From Austropuccinia psidii (taxonomy: Eukaryota; Basidiomycota; Pucciniomycetes; Pucciniales; Sphaerophragmiaceae): DNA of 64,000 nucleotides. How positions within the stretch are numbered: position 1 is the first letter of the stretch; the number at the start of each line of letters is the position of its first letter. Positions 36,780-49,823 of this stretch are shown piece after piece. A program made the translations under genes and the position numbers. The notes under the pieces were generated by a model. That model saw only the letters and a program-made list of their open reading frames with translations. It searched no databases and was not told the origin of the DNA. Location of the stretch: contig JALGQZ010000014.1 in the NCBI GenBank assembly GCA_023105745.1, positions 7,621,888-7,685,887 of the forward strand, given 5' to 3'.

Positions 36780-39700
36780 GTTATTTCTAGTGTTTCTAAA
36801 TCTCCTGAGAATTTTGGTAGCTTCAGGTATACCTTTTTCTGCTAACCCCTCATCTTCACAAGTTGGGTCACTGTACCTGACAAGGTATTCCCTTACTTTC
36901 TTAGTCCTCAATTTCCTTTCTTTGAGAACCTTGGGTATTTCTTAGTACCAGGTGATTCAACAGGAGGTATATGCTGGGGAACTTCATTCCTCAAGGAGAA
37001 ATTCTTAGCATCACCAGATTTATATGGCTTTATTAAGCTTACTGGAAATGTAGGATTCTTATTACTAAGTTCCTCAGATAATTCTACTTAAACAGAGTTT
37101 TCTCCATGGAGGGCCTTAATAACAAAAGGTCCTGCAAAGGAGTCTTTGAGCTTCTTACATCCTTTGATTTTATTGAGGTTAGTGGTAGATAAAAGTACTA
37201 AATCCCCCACTTTTAAGTCTGGGGTTTCATGCAATTTGTCGCACTTTTCTTTGGAATATGAAAATGAGTCCTCTGTGCACCTTACTGCATTCTTCCTAGC
37301 TTGGTCTAGAATTTCTTTGAAGCTAGCAGCTGTGGGGTTTAACTCAAACAAATCTTTCCTCAAGGAATCTTGGGGTAATCTGGGATTCCATTCTTTTTCT
37401 AGGATCTGGAGTCTGATTGGTACTGGCATTAATGGATGTTTTATATGACAATTCTAGTGCAGGTAAAAGGGTACACCAATCATGGGTAAATCCATCACAA
37501 TCTTAAAATTCCAGGCCATATTCACAAAATCTTCTTACCATGTCTTCCAAGGTTTGGATCATTCTTTCAGCCAGACCATCGGTTTGTGGATGGTAGGCTG
37601 TAGAGAAGTACAGCTTTGCTCCAAATAATTGGTGAAGGTTTGTCCATAGTGCTGAGGTTAATTTGGGATATCTGTCACTAATTATGTTTGTGAATATGCC
37701 AGTCCATGACACTACTCTATTCCATATCAGAAGAACTGTATCCATGGCTGTATTGTCTTTGTGACATGGTAAAAAGATTGGAGTCTTGCTTAGCCTGTTA
37801 ACAATCACAAGGAATGCATTATGGACTTTATCACCCCCTGGTGCTAGACCAGTTACCCAATCCATATGGATAATTTCCCAAGGTATTCTGGGTTCTTGGA
37901 TTTTGATCATATTTCCAAGTCATTTGCCAGTGAATTAGTTTTCTTTTTGAAATCTTTCAAAGGTCTTGAAATACTCTGCAACATCCTTCTGCCATATTGC
38001 CCACCAAATACAGGTCTTGACTTTTTCTCTTGTTCTTTCCTCAGATATGTGTCCTGAAAAGGGGCTGTAATGGCATTCTTTCAGTACAAGATTGATTAAG
38101 GATCTGTCCACAAATGTCATTACACATGTGTTTTCAATTCTGTCGTAAATTGTATTATCAATTAAGTGAAGTCTTTATCATAGGATTTCATCCATAATTC
38201 ATCCAAGGCATGTATTAAGGAGTGATCTTTACATTCTTTAGTAAGTAATTGGCATAAGATGCTACAGTTCTTATCCACAGTATAAATTTTGGTTACTTCT
38301 TCAAAGGATATGGTGTTCAGATCTGTAACACTGATTCCTTCTATTGGGATCTGTGAGGAAGCTTCTTCTGGTACATAAGCAGGATTATAAATGTTATTTG
38401 GTAATGGCAATCTGCTTAGCCCATGTGAATTTTTGTGAATATTCCCATCTTTGTGCACAATAGTCATATTACATCTATACTCTTGTATCGCTATTTGCCA
38501 TATGAGAATATGTCTGTTAGGTGTTTTCTTCAAACACACATCCTTCCAGAAAGTAATTAAGCTTTTCTAAGTCTAAGAAAAGGAATAAACACTCCATTTG
38601 ACTTGCCCCATATCTGTCTTCAGTTGGCTTTATCTGCCTAGATATGAAACATATGGGTCCTTCTACAGGTTTTTCATTTATAATCTGTACTTGATGAAGT
38701 GCAGCACCCAGCCCATCCCCTGATGAATGAATGAAAAGCTTAAAGGGAAGCTTATAGCTTTGAATCAGCAAGAGTGGAGCAGTGGTTCAGGATTGTCTTA
38801 AAGATGCAAACGCTTTGCCTCTGTCAACAGTCATCTCAAATACTGTGTCTTTGTCACATAATTTATAAAGAGTTCTTTCTATGGATGCAAAATCTTTAAT
38901 ATTCTGCCTGCAATATCCTGCAAATCCCAAGAATGACTGAATTTCTTTCTTGTTCTGAGTCATAGCTTTCAGTAGTACTGCTGCAACCTTATTTTTTTCA
39001 ATTCCAAGGGATAGACCAGATACTACATGTCACAGGGCTTTGAGTTCTTTAAATACAAAATGAAATTTCTTTAAAGAAATTTTTAGATATACAGATTGAA
39101 TTTTTCTCAAAACTCTGGATAATCTGTATATGTGTTCCTGCCAAGTCTTGGAACAGACAGTAATGCCATCAATTTAAATGATTAACCAACCTTCTGGAAG
39201 TTCTTCGGGGACAATTTCATTCATCATTCTTTGGAAGTGTGAAGGTTCATTTTGATACCAAAAGGCATCCTCAAATATTCATACACCCCACAATGGAATA
39301 TAATTCTCAAGTATTTTCTTGCTCTAGGTGTCACCACATTTTGGTTAAATTCCTTAAGGGAATCCATAGTGCTTATATATACTTCTTGAGATATTTGGGT
39401 AAGGGAAATTTGGATTTTTGGTATTGGGTACTTGTCTGGGACAGTGTATGTGTTCAGAGCTCCAAAGTCTCCAAACATTCTAAATTTTCTATTATGCCAT
39501 GGCACTATGACTGGTGTAGTTATTTCTACTTCTTCATTGTGGGCAACTTTCCTTATTACACCAAGGTCTAGAAGTTCTTTAATATGAATTGCCAGAGCTT
39601 CTCTATATTTGGGCTTTCTGGATATGCAGGCCTTCTTAAGATTTGTGGATAAGGTCTTTCAATATTGAGCATAATGTCCACTTCATGTCCAACAATTGCC

Positions 39701-40361
39701 CCCAAATGTTGTTTGTCTGATGCAAAGGCTTCTTCATGGTAATATAAAAGGGCAGAAAGTTCACTTTCTTGTTTATCAGTGCAATGAAGACTTATTTCAG
39801 CTTCATGTAAATGTTCAGACTTGAAATCTCTAACTCTAAGCTGACTGGTAATACTTGTCTTACTGTAATTTGTCTTTTGAATGGTAAAAAGGCAAATTTC
39901 TGACAATTATTGTCACTGATAGTAAAGTATCTGTCTTTATTGTTATTTAAATCTATTCCATACATGATTAAGTAATCATTTCCCAATAGAAAGTGGGTAC
40001 TAGAGCAGTTTTCCATAACACCAAACTTAACAATTATTCTTAAATTTACATGTATATGTGGATATATGACATTAGTTTCAAATATTCCCAATTCTATCAT
40101 GGGATTACTTGAACTGTTGAATTTTATGCCATTAATTGGTAACAATTGATCTTCAAAACTTGGTACACATTTCTTAAGAAAAGATTTTCCAACACAAGAG
40201 CAGAAGGCTCCTAGGTCAAGTAAAATTCTTGTGTGTTCCTTATTATTTACCACTTTCTTGATACAAGGATTACCAGCTGTATAACCATTACCTCTGTTTG
40301 GTTTGGTTTTCATAAGTTGTGCATCTTGAACTTTTGACAAATCAAGTTTACCATTGCTCAA
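36780..40361 (-). pseudogene. B3 pol: protease, RT, RNase H, integrase, chromodomain-like tail
   Basis: Pieces in order: protease 40361-39792 with ILLDLGAFCS (DSG changed to DLG); linker to IERPYPQILRRPAYPE (39906-39568); RT palm 39505-39224 with MFGDFGALNTYTV and MPFGIK; RNase H 38771-38517 with [15 protein letters not shown]; spacer and zinc finger 38539-37935 (GHISEERTREKV); integrase core 37910-37503 with MDWVTGLAPGG, SDRYPKL and [13 protein letters not shown]-terminal domain 37429-37088 with GPFVIKALHG. Beyond it, at about 36930-36780, is a decayed tail of LRTKK / YLVRYSD type. The YxDD region (about 39170) is interrupted. It is a close relative of family A by its motifs. Not functional. 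Confidence 0.85.
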
Positions 40362-40399
40362 TTGTGGCTAGTGGGAATAATATTTCATGATTTCAAATT

Positions 40400-41599
40400 T
40401 GACATTGATATTTTCTATATCTTTTGAATATTCAGAAAATATTGATGATTTAACATCTGAATTATCTTCAATTACATCATCCTTTTCAACATCAGATTCC
40501 TTTTCAATGTAAATTTATTGATTTTCCCCTTCATGGGACATGAATTAGCTAAATGTGTGGTTCTTTGGCAAATATGGCACTTCATGCTTGCATCTGCAGA
40601 TTTATACTTTATATTATTAAAATTTTCTTTGGGATTTTTGTGCACAGAATCTTTCCAAGGTGTATTAAATATTGTTTTGAGATTCACCCTACTAGAACCA
40701 TTTCTGGTTCTGGTGTTTTCTTCTTCTAATATATTAATAATACCTTCTACTGAAGATTTTTCAGTAGTCCTGCTTTTGAAAGCATGCTCTAAATCACCTC
40801 CACATTGTCTTAGAATTTCTCTGTGAATAATAAATTCTGACATGTCAGGATATAATTATGTTAATCTGTCTTTTTGTTGAAAAACCATGGTAAAGCTCTA
40901 TCTTTGTCAGAATTGAATTTGGAAGATTCAAAGGCTGTTTCCACCTTAAATATCCAGGCATCATTGGCCCATTTGTTAATGATTTGGATTTTCCACCAAA
41001 TCCAACTTTGGTGTCCATGTGCTTGTCTTACCTTGTTTTACAATCTGTGGGCTGATTTGGTAGACAAGATGTTAAATATTTATGTTACCAATCTTTCTGT
41101 TAATTAAAGATCTTCTTTAATCATGTCAATACCCCTGATGAATTCCATATGGTCATATTCTCCTTCACCACTAAAGTGAGGCCATTCCTTAAGTTTTGGG
41201 ACTTCTTTCAACAGTGCTTGGCCCATTGATGGGTCCAAGTTATGGAAAGAGGTAGAAATTTCATTCTTTGGTTGTGAGTTTTCTACATCCAATATTTGTG
41301 GGTTGGAACTTATTGTACCCTCATTTTGATTCAGAGGTGTAGAAATTCCTGGTAAGGTGTGCAGTAATTGTTCAATATCATTTATTTGACTGTGGCTATA
41401 CCTTAGAAAATTTCAGAACTAATTTTGGAAGCTTTGTATTAAATTTATTACTTCAATTTTATACATATCTTCCTTATGTGTTAATTCTTTCCATAATTCT
41501 GTCTGTCTAGTATTATCAGAAATGACTAGATTCAACTTCATTGTTAATTTTGATAGCTCTTGTTGTGAGGTGTCAAAACACTTTTTCAAGGCAATGTCA
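40400..41599 (-). pseudogene. B3 gag, C-terminal part
   Basis: It continues B3 gag across the A2 insertion (AT-rich helical segment, then HFSGEGEYDHMEF at about 41160). The piece 40843-40472 contains GGDLEHAFKSRTTEKSS and the zinc knuckle CHICQRTTHLANSC, a perfect CX2CX4HX4C. The rest is broken by stops. Confidence 0.8.
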
Positions 41600-41604
41600 T
41601 ATGT

Positions 41605-43021
41605 TGTCAGGCTGAGTCTATGATGAGAGTATTAGAAAGTATTTACAACTCTTAACTATGACTGTGACACGGTAAATAAAGATTTCAAAAGGGTTTTATA
41701 AGAGTTAAAGATGGTTTAATTTAATAATAAGAGGGCTTTACTATAAGGAATATAGTGGTGGTGAGCGCAGTTGAAAGCCCTGGGTGCAGCTTTACCTGTT
41801 GGGTTACAATAATAAAGACTACAATACTTTAAATTAAGAGTATACCTAGTTATTACCCAAGAGTAAAACTGTTTTTGACAGTTTACTACGTAGGGTATTC
41901 AAGAGCAGGATGAGGAGACAATTCTGGCTGTGAAAAGCCTCCTTTTTATCTTGAAATGGGGTGGAAAGGGTGCTAGACCTTTCCACGTAGAGGAAGTGAA
42001 GATTTTTCACTCTCTAGGACTGGCTTGTGGTTTGCAAACAGCCTTTATAGCCTGTATTGGGGGCAGATGTGGTTTTGAAACCACATCTGGGCAGTTTTCA
42101 CCAATGCAGGGTGAAAATTTTCATCTGGGGACCTCACAGCCTGATCCTGATGTGTATGATGCATAATGCTGTACAGAAACTGTATGGGACCCCAGTATTG
42201 ACTGACTTATGAGGTATTGAAGTATTAACATGCTTCTTTGTCTGTTTGACACCTCATAATCAGAGTACAACTGTATCGGTCATATTGTGGGATTATAACT
42301 TTCAAATGGCCATAACTCTGTCGGTTTTTGAGATATCATGCTCAACGTTGGTTCATGGGATAGCCCTGTATGGGCTCTACACAATGATACCCAATTTGGT
42401 ATGGTTATCATAAAATATGACAAAGTTATCCCATGTACAAGGTTTTTTGTACATAGGCGTGGTTTGGGCAAAAAGCTGTATTGAGCTTGTTTGCCTCATA
42501 GCTTCTGTTATAGTTGAGATATGAAGAAGTGGATGGCACCATCAGATAGCCCTGATTGTTCTCTTTCCAAAAAGACCCCACTTCAAGTATCCAACACTAA
42601 AACTGTAGAAGTTGGATGTGAGGTGAATGTTTTGTTCAGCCTTATTTGGCCTGAAATTGACCATAACTCCAGTAATATTGGTGCTAGCTCAGTTTGGCTG
42701 GTACCATTGGATAGCTCTGGCTTAGAGATTCATTTTGAGTACCCATTTGATGGGGTTGAGCCTCTCCTTCTAGATTTTAGATGAGAGGTGAAAATTAAGG
42801 TTTATGCTCAGCAATAACTTTGAGCAGGAATAACTTTGTTATTTCTTGTCCTATGGTGATGGGACTTATATTTTCAGAAAGAGGTGAGGTTCCTCTTTCC
42901 TTTGATACCTTTTGAGCTGATTTGGCTCAGCTCCATGTTTTGGTGGTATCTTGGCTATACCATTGGTTTATGGTATTTTGGCTGTCATGCTTGTGCTCTG
43001 GTTTTGAGTCACAGGCTGACA
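41605..43021 (-). repeat. A2 3' LTR (left copy, 1417 bp)
   Basis: It pairs with 49824-51261. Its difference in length comes from small deletions, for example near 42270, where an ATACAGCTGTATT stretch present in the right copy is absent. Confidence 0.92.
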
Positions 43022-43033
43022 TACCCTCCCTCT
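43022..43033 (-). other. A2 polypurine tract
   Basis: The minus strand reads AGAGGGAGGGTA, identical to the A1 tract, directly before the 3' LTR. Confidence 0.8.
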
Positions 43034-43131
43034 AAAAAGGCTCAACATTGATGAGACTGTTCAGTCCTCCTAGAGGCCCTGAATCTCCTTATATGAAGGT
43101 TTCCATCTGGTATGGCATCTTCTGCCAACCA

Positions 43132-44877
43132 TTAGTCTTTATCAGCTGTCTGGTGCTTGAATCTGACTAAGTATTGTCTTTGATCCTTTCCATTAAGTCT
43201 GATATTCCTGGCCCTGATGATCTTACTCACAGGTCCTGGGGATTCCTCCACTTCCACTATGTCAGGTGGTGTGGGGTTCTTCTTCCTGGAGAGAAATTTA
43301 TCCTCCGCTGTTTGGAAGTATGGTTTGACCAAACTTACTGGGAAGACTGGGTGCTTCCTGGAGAATTCCTCTGTAGGTTTGACTTCCACTGCATTCTTTC
43401 CTATCAACCTAATAATAGTGAAAGGCCCTACAAATGAGTCCCTCATCTTCTTGGGTCCTTTAAGATTATTAAAGTATAGTGTAGACACTAGCACTTGGTC
43501 CCCTTCCTTAAAGTCAGGTTCCATGTGTGTCTTGTCCCACCTCTGCTTATTATATTCTTTTGCCTCAGCTATGCATTTGGCAGCTGTGTCACAAGCCCTC
43601 TTCCACATATCATGGAAGTCTTTGGCTGTGGGGTGGATGGTCAGAAGATTCTTCTTTAATTGATCCACAGGCAGCAGGGGATTCCACCCTTTCTCTACCA
43701 CTGCAGGTGTTTTTCCTGTGGTAGAGTGCTGACTTGTATTATAAGCCAGTTGGATAGCTGGGAGGAGGGTAACCCAGTCATGGGTATATCCCTCATGGTC
43801 CTTATACTCCATGCCATAGGCACAGAACCTCCTAAGGATGTCCTCCATTGTTTGGATCATCCTCTCTTCCAGGCCATCTGTTTGTGGATGGTAAGCTGTG
43901 GAAAAAGCAAGCTTGGTGCCAAGCATGTCATGCAAGTTGGTCCAAAATTTGGATGCCAATTTTGGGTCCCTATCACTAATGATGATTTTAGGGACTCCAC
44001 AGGTAGATATGATGTTATTCCAAAATAACAGAGCAGTGTCCATGGCTGTGTCCTCTTTGTGGCATGGTAGGCACCTCATGCTCTTGCTGAACCTATCAAC
44101 TATGATCAAGCAGGCATTGTAGTTTTCTTTGCCTCCTGGGACAAGTCCTGTAACCCAGTCCATGTTGATGGTCTCCCATGGGTGTTTGGGTTCTTCTATA
44201 TGCTGAAGTAACCCATACTTCCTCCCATGTTTCCTATTTGCCTTTTGGCATCTTTCACAAGTGTTGATGTATTCTCCCAACTCTTCTTCCCACTTGGACC
44301 ACCAAGCTGTTCTTGCTACCCTCTCCTTGGTCCTGTCTTCACTCATGTGTCCCATATAGGGGCAGTCATGGCATTCCTGCAGGATCAGGGAGATGTGGTC
44401 CCTGTCTACCACTGTGAGTGCACTTGTGTGTTTTTCTCTGTGGTAGAGAAGGCCATCTATAAGGACAAACTTGTTGTCCTTATAGGCCCTCAACCAGGGT
44501 TCTTCCAGCTGGGAGTCCAGTTCTGGACTCCTGTACTTTTGTTGAAGGAGCTGTAGTAATATGCCACACTGTTTGTGCTTGGCATAAGACTTCAGTACTG
44601 CACTGAAAAATTCATTGTGTAGTTCTGAGGAACTTCTTCCCAGTATGGGAGTTTCTGTTCCTTCTGAATCAGTGTTCCCACTGTCAAGGGTACCACTTTC
44701 TGGTGCCCATTCAGAAAATCTGAAGTTCTTCTTCCTGTCCACTTCCATGAAATGGATAGGAATCTTGGCTGCAGCTTCAGGGTCATAAGCTGGATTGCTT
44801 TTGGCATTGTCCAGTGGCCATCTGCTAAGGCCATCTGCATTGGTATGACTTTTACATTCTTTGTATATGATGGTCAT
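43132..44877 (-). pseudogene. A2 integrase with chromodomain-like tail
   Basis: 581 uninterrupted codons. They hold the RNase H end ([14 protein letters not shown]), the zinc-binding segment ([23 protein letters not shown]), the core ([35 protein letters not shown]), the C-terminal [10 protein letters not shown] / [12 protein letters not shown] and a chromodomain-like tail with YLVRFKH. It ends early because AAA has become TAA inside the DKDKW motif (stop at 43132-43134), losing about the last 30 residues. This is the most complete integrase of family A here. Confidence 0.88.
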
Positions 44878-44907
44878 TTTCCCTCCATACTCCTGGATGG
44901 CTATTTT

Positions 44908-46396
44908 TCATCTCAGCATGTGTCTATTTGTAGTCTTCATGCTTAGTAAAGACTTCAAGGCTGTGCAGTCTGTGTAGACTTCAAAGACTGCACCCTCCAG
45001 ATAATAATGGAGTTTTTCTAGAGCCCAGACTAGACATAGGCATTCAGTCTGGGTGGCCCCATACTTGGATTCTGAATCTTTCAGCTGCCTTGAGATGTAG
45101 CAAGTTACTCCTTCTCTTGGTTCACCATCCACAATTCGTCTTTGGTGAAGGGCTGCTCCTAGGCCTTGACTACATGCTGCATCTATATATAACTTGAGTG
45201 GTAATTCAAAGTCAGGTAAGATGAGCACAGGTGCATTTGTGAGTTCATATTTTATCCTCTCATATGCATCCCTCCTTTCCTTGGTTATTTCAAAAACTAC
45301 ATCTTTTGAACATAAATTGTATAAACTACTAGTTATGTGTGCAAAGATTTTGATGTGGTTGCTATAGTAGCTAGCAAACCCAGGAAAGGATTGCATCTCT
45401 TTGATGCTTTTTGGTACTGGCTTTTGCAGTACTGCTGCTACTTTATTCTGGTCAATTGCCAGACTAAGACCTGAGACTTTATGTCCTAGAGCTAGTAACT
45501 CTTGTTGGCCAAAATTGCACTTTTTGGGTCAAATTTTCAGATTTATGGGTGTGCATTTACTTAGTACTCTGTCTATATATTGCACATGGTCTTCCCATGT
45601 GTCTGAGTATATAATTATATCATTAATATATACCACCATCCATCCTTCCAGTATTTCTTCTTGAAATATTGTGTCCATCATCCTTTGCAAATGGGCTGGT
45701 GCATTTTTGATGCCAAATGGCATCCTGGTGTACTCATATATGCCCATATGGCATATTATGCTTGAGTAACTTCATGGGATTTGGTTTAACTCCATTTTGG
45801 TGTAAACCTTTCATACAATCCATTTTGGTTATGTATTTGGGCTTTGCCAATTTATCCAAGGCATGAGGTATCCTGGGTATAGGGTACCTGTCTGCTTTTG
45901 TGTAGTTATTCAGAGCTCTGAAATCTCCACACAGTCTAGACTTGCCATCATTCCAGGTGATTAGGACAGGGGTGGTGATTTCCACTATTTCATTATGTCC
46001 AATCTTCCTGATGACATCCATATCCAGCAGTTCATTGATATGTTTCTCAATTTCTTTCCTGGTTTCCAGGCTTGCTGGATAAGGAGGTCTCCTAAGCATG
46101 GGTGGATAAGGTCTTTCCACATCCGGATATAGTTCTATATCATGGCCTTTGATCTTGCCTAATGGTTCTTCACCAATGGCAAATGCTGGTCTGTTCTTTC
46201 TCAGCATCTTCAGTAAACTTAGTTTTTGTTTACTGGTGAGGGTAGGGCTAAACTGTCCCTCTCTTAATTCCTTCAGGAGCTCTTCTAGTGGGTCTTGAGA
46301 AGATATCTGGTATATATCAAGTGAAAATTTCTTTTCCTTGTTAGTACCAATGGTGATGTGCCTATTTTTACTGTTGTAAATGTCTATGCCATACAT
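44908..46396 (-). pseudogene. A2 reverse transcriptase and RNase H
   Basis: Three pieces. 46396-45734 is the RT N-terminal part, with ERPYPPMLRRPPYPA and SRLCGDFRALNN, and ends in a shift near 45750. 45747-45529 is the palm, with MPFGIKNAPAHLQ and YINDIIIYSD. 45396-44908 is RNase H, with [17 protein letters not shown]. The RT active site reads YIND where A1 has YIDD, so one catalytic Asp is lost. Together with the shifts this removes polymerase activity. Confidence 0.87.
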
Positions 46397-47362
46397 CCTC
46401 TGGTAATTTGTTCCCAGTAAAACCCTTGGATGTGGGCATCATTAAGCACTACAAACTCTGGGTTGAGTCTGATATTACCCTTCCTGTGGGGTATAATTAT
46501 CTCTTTGATAATTGTTCCAATGGAAGTCATCTTCCCTGATGCACTTTTAAAGTTCTTTGCCTTAGTGGGCAAGAGCTGTTTTTCCCAGTTTGGCAAGTGG
46601 GTATCCAGATAGTTTCTGGCCACTATGGAGCAGTGTGCTCCACTATCAATGATCAGTGAGTGCTGAGCATTGTCAATACAAACAGTCATTTTTGTGGCTG
46701 TCCCATGTATATATGCCATTCCTTTGGTTGGTGTAACCAGGAATGTTTGTGCATCTTGTGTGTGTTTGCACAAGTTCTTGTTAGCAGTGTCCTGTGGCAT
46801 GCCTGCTTCCAACTGTATATCCTGAATTTCTAGTGGGGTTTCCTCTTGGTATTCCACTAGAAATTCCTCTCTTGGGTCTTGATCATCATCAGATGGTTCT
46901 CTGATGGCATCACCCATGGAGTCTGATTCAGAATCCTCTGTTGGAGGTTCTTCCTCAGGGACTTTCTCTATGGCATAGACTTTTTTCTTTCCTTTGGACA
47001 GTTGTTGGCATAGTGGTCTGTTGAACCACAATTGTGACAAAGATTCCTCTTTTTGCCACTTCTTCCACTCTTTCTTTTGGTTTGTCTTTAAACTCTACCC
47101 TGAAAGGTTGTTTCTCTTTGAAACTACTGCTCTTATATGGAATGAATTTCCCTATATTAGTCCTTTTCCTTATGTCTTGTAAGGTGTTGGCAATGTCATC
47201 TAGAGTGCAATTTTGGTTGCATCTGAATTTTACTGCATGCTCTAGCTCTCCTGGCAATTGTGTCAGAAGTTTGTGATTCCTCATTTGGATGTTCATTTGA
47301 GGATCAATGGCTTTAAGTCTTTTAGACTGTCTAAGACACCACTCATATGGATCTTTGTCCAC
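46384..47362 (-). pseudogene. A2 gag C-terminus and protease
   Basis: 47362-46955 covers the end of capsid (KDPYEWCLRQSKRLKAIDP) up to the zinc knuckle, where a frameshift cuts it. The knuckle residues are split between this frame and the next (47040-46384). The second piece carries the acidic spacer (EEEPPTEDSESDSMG) and the protease site LIIDSGAHCSIV. Another shift at 46390 breaks LLGTDYQRMYG before RT. Confidence 0.85.
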
Positions 47363-47383
47363 AGAGTATTTGTCATGTTCAAA

Positions 47384-48637
47384 TTACATGGTCTTTTGCC
47401 ATATCCAAGTTCCATTACTGTACTTTTGGATGATTTGACTCTTCCACCATGGCCAGTTTCTTCTGCCATGGATTTCTTTCATTTCTGTGTACCATATACT
47501 GACATGACCTTTAAATGCAGTACTCAATCTAGCAGTGATACCGTAGTCTGGTAAGCTTGGTACATCAATGAAGAGTCCATCAATATAATCCATGAGTTCC
47601 ATATGATCATATTCTCCTGATCCAGAGAATTTGGGCCAGCTTGAGGCCTCAGGAAGCTGTTTCAAGGCTTCCTTCTCTGAATGAGACATTCCATCGCCAT
47701 CCTGGTATTGTGATGGAGATCTTGCCTTATTCATCAGCATGGCATCTGGTTGATATGGATTCTCCATAACTTGGCCTTGTGGTTGGGGCTTCAAGCTATG
47801 GTAGCCATTAAACAATTTGTTTATGTCTTGATCCAGACAGTCCCTGTCCCTTTTGCTGTGGTGTTGTTCTTCAAAGACTATATTCAGTCTTTTGTTGGTT
47901 TCTTCAGAGGCTTTGCTCAGTTGAGCATATCCCTCTTGAAGAGTCTTAACTATCTGTTCCAAGAAGGCTTGAGTTTTTCTTATCCTCTCTTGGCCAGCTT
48001 TGATTTCTGCAAACTGCTTTGCAGATTGTTCAGCATATTGGGACATTTGTAACCACAGTTTATCAATGTTGATGTTACTCTCAGATGTGACAATGTTATT
48101 TTCAGTCTGAGTGGGAGTAATGCTTCTATTACTAGGACTACTGATTCTAGCGTGGTTTACAACTACTTCTGGTTCTTGTGTACTTCTTTCACCAAATCTA
48201 ACAGCTTCTGGATCATGGGGTCTGACTCTTTCCTCCTCTGGCTGAAGGAGGCTTTGTTCTTGCCCTTGTTTCCTTGTCTTCTCCTGGAAACTTCCTAGAA
48301 TTGTAAAGAATGGTGACTCTTGGCCACTGATCTTCTGGTTTCTGAATGGTGTGAAGCCACTGGAGAGCTGATCTGGCCTGCTTCTTGTGAGCCTGAAGGA
48401 ATCTGAGTAGGCCCTGTCTGGGTTAACTGTTCTTCTATAGCTTGGATAGTGGCTTGATTCTCCCTTATCCTCTGTGCCCTTGCCTCCAGGAGTCTGAACT
48501 GCCTGGTAGGATTCCAACCTTTGGTGATTACCATAAGTTCCTTGAAGTCTATCTCTTTGAGACAGATCTTCTGTAAACTTGCTCCAAGTTCTGCCCAGTG
48601 ACTTGCCAGGTTGAACCTCTTGTTGTACATGCTCCAT
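47384..48637 (-). pseudogene. A2 gag, N-terminal and capsid part (417 codons)
   Basis: It starts with a true ATG at 48637 (MEHVQQEVQ). It encodes a Ser/Gln/Arg-rich N-terminus (DRAYSDSFRLTRSRP), then a predicted coiled coil (MSQYAEQSAKQFAEIKAG... at about 48060-47850), then the capsid domain (ALKQLPEASSWPKFSG, IWYTEMKEIHGRRNW). It ends at a TCA-to-TAA change after WIWQKTM; A1 reads on here. Its first 343 nt overlap the accessory frame in another phase. Confidence 0.88.
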
Positions 48638-49231
48638 TGGAATAAATCTTTGAGGAGTTGGTGGAGCTGAAGAACTTGATCCATATCCTTCCAGTCCTCT
48701 GGTTTGAGGTTCCTGTTAAATTGGAGTGTTAATGGAAGGGTTGATATTATCTCCCTCATTGTTTTGCCATCCACCACTGTGTCCAAGGTGTCCTCTTCCA
48801 GGTCTTCTGGTTCTGGACAAGCCTTCTCTGTCCTCTGGCTGGTTCCTTTGGAAGCCAAGGTCTCTGAGGTATACAGGGTACATATCAGTGTTTGCAAGCA
48901 GTCAAAAGCTTTATGTTCTTAGGGTATCTACCTTTGACTGTGCCTTGTACAAATTTGTTATCTGCTGATTTGGGCAGTTTTCCTTTGGAGGTTACAACTG
49001 GGTTAATAATTGTAATTTTTCCTGTACAAGTGGTTAAGGTTGGTTTACCTTGAATTGAAGCAGAGGTTCGTGGTTTTCTACTCCTCTGAGTGGCTTTTGG
49101 TGTCCACGTTTTGGCTGTAATGAGGCCTTCACTAAGTCTCTTTCCTTTTCCCTTGCTGCCCTCTGGTTCTGAGGGTGTCACTGGTGTGTTGGCCTGTGAC
49201 TGGGTCTCAAGTGGTATGAAATTTTCTTCCA
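48295..49231 (-). pseudogene. A2 accessory frame upstream of and overlapping gag (two exons)
   Basis: Exon 1 is 49231-48932 and exon 2 is 48863-48295. A predicted 68-nt intron (48931-48864, GTAGAT...ACCTCAG) removes the in-frame stop after TACKH and joins VK to ETLASKG through a GAG codon, perfectly in frame. The result is about 289 residues: polar, Thr/Ser/Lys-rich at the front, then helical (QVLQLHQLLKDLFQWSM, RIRENQATIQAIEEQL). No known domain is recognised. It stops at TAG after HHSLQF, where A1 has CAG. Exon 1 itself begins at the acceptor of the leader intron and has no ATG, so initiation is unresolved. Confidence 0.55.
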
Positions 49232-49775
49232 CTGAATCAAACAGGAAAAGAGGGCTTATGTCAGTTAAGACTTCTTAAAGGGCTGGTTCTTCACGTCCAA
49301 GAATGGCCTCTGGGCTTGTATATTGTTACAATATGCCCTTGTATGATGACAGTGTAATTGAGTTAACAATTCCACGTCAAAAATACAACTTATTGATATG
49401 TGGTAGACTGTTTGTATACCAATATCTTACAGAATACTTGTAGTTAGCAAGTATAATCTGTCAAAAGGTGGTGTATTACAGGGCAATTGAGTTAACAATG
49501 TGCCCAAACACACCTCAACTGTTGGTTTATCAGTATGAGCTGTCTTGATTCAATTGAGAATTAAGACTGTATTAGTGGCTTATACGTGTTTTTATATACA
49601 AAACACACCAAAAATACTGGTCTTGTGGTTATTAGCCACGTGACAGATACTCCTTAAAATATGAGTATTCTTTATGAAATAAAGAAAAATATATAAAAAT
49701 ATATATTTTTAAAGAAAATGACGCCTAAAAAAGATAAAAAAAGTGTCAATAAATGATAAAAGAGAAAAAACTTAC
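49232..49775 (-). other. A2 predicted leader intron (544 nt)
   Basis: Donor GTAAGT at 49775 (after TTTACAA) and acceptor GATTCAG ending at 49232. It is equivalent to 7717-8250 in A1, with both splice sites kept. Confidence 0.5.
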
Positions 49776-49803
49776 TTGTAAAGGTCCAAAGAAAGTTTTT
49801 AAA

Positions 49804-49823
49804 ACACGGCCAGGCCCCCAAAA
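49804..49823 (-). other. A2 candidate primer-binding site
   Basis: The sense strand after the 5' LTR reads TTTTGGGGGCCTGGCCGTGT, the same as in A1. Confidence 0.5.

Noticed and set aside
43217..44556. Several plus-strand frames of 65-148 codons
   Set aside because: They are antisense shadows of the A2 integrase, and equivalent shadows occur opposite the A1 integrase.
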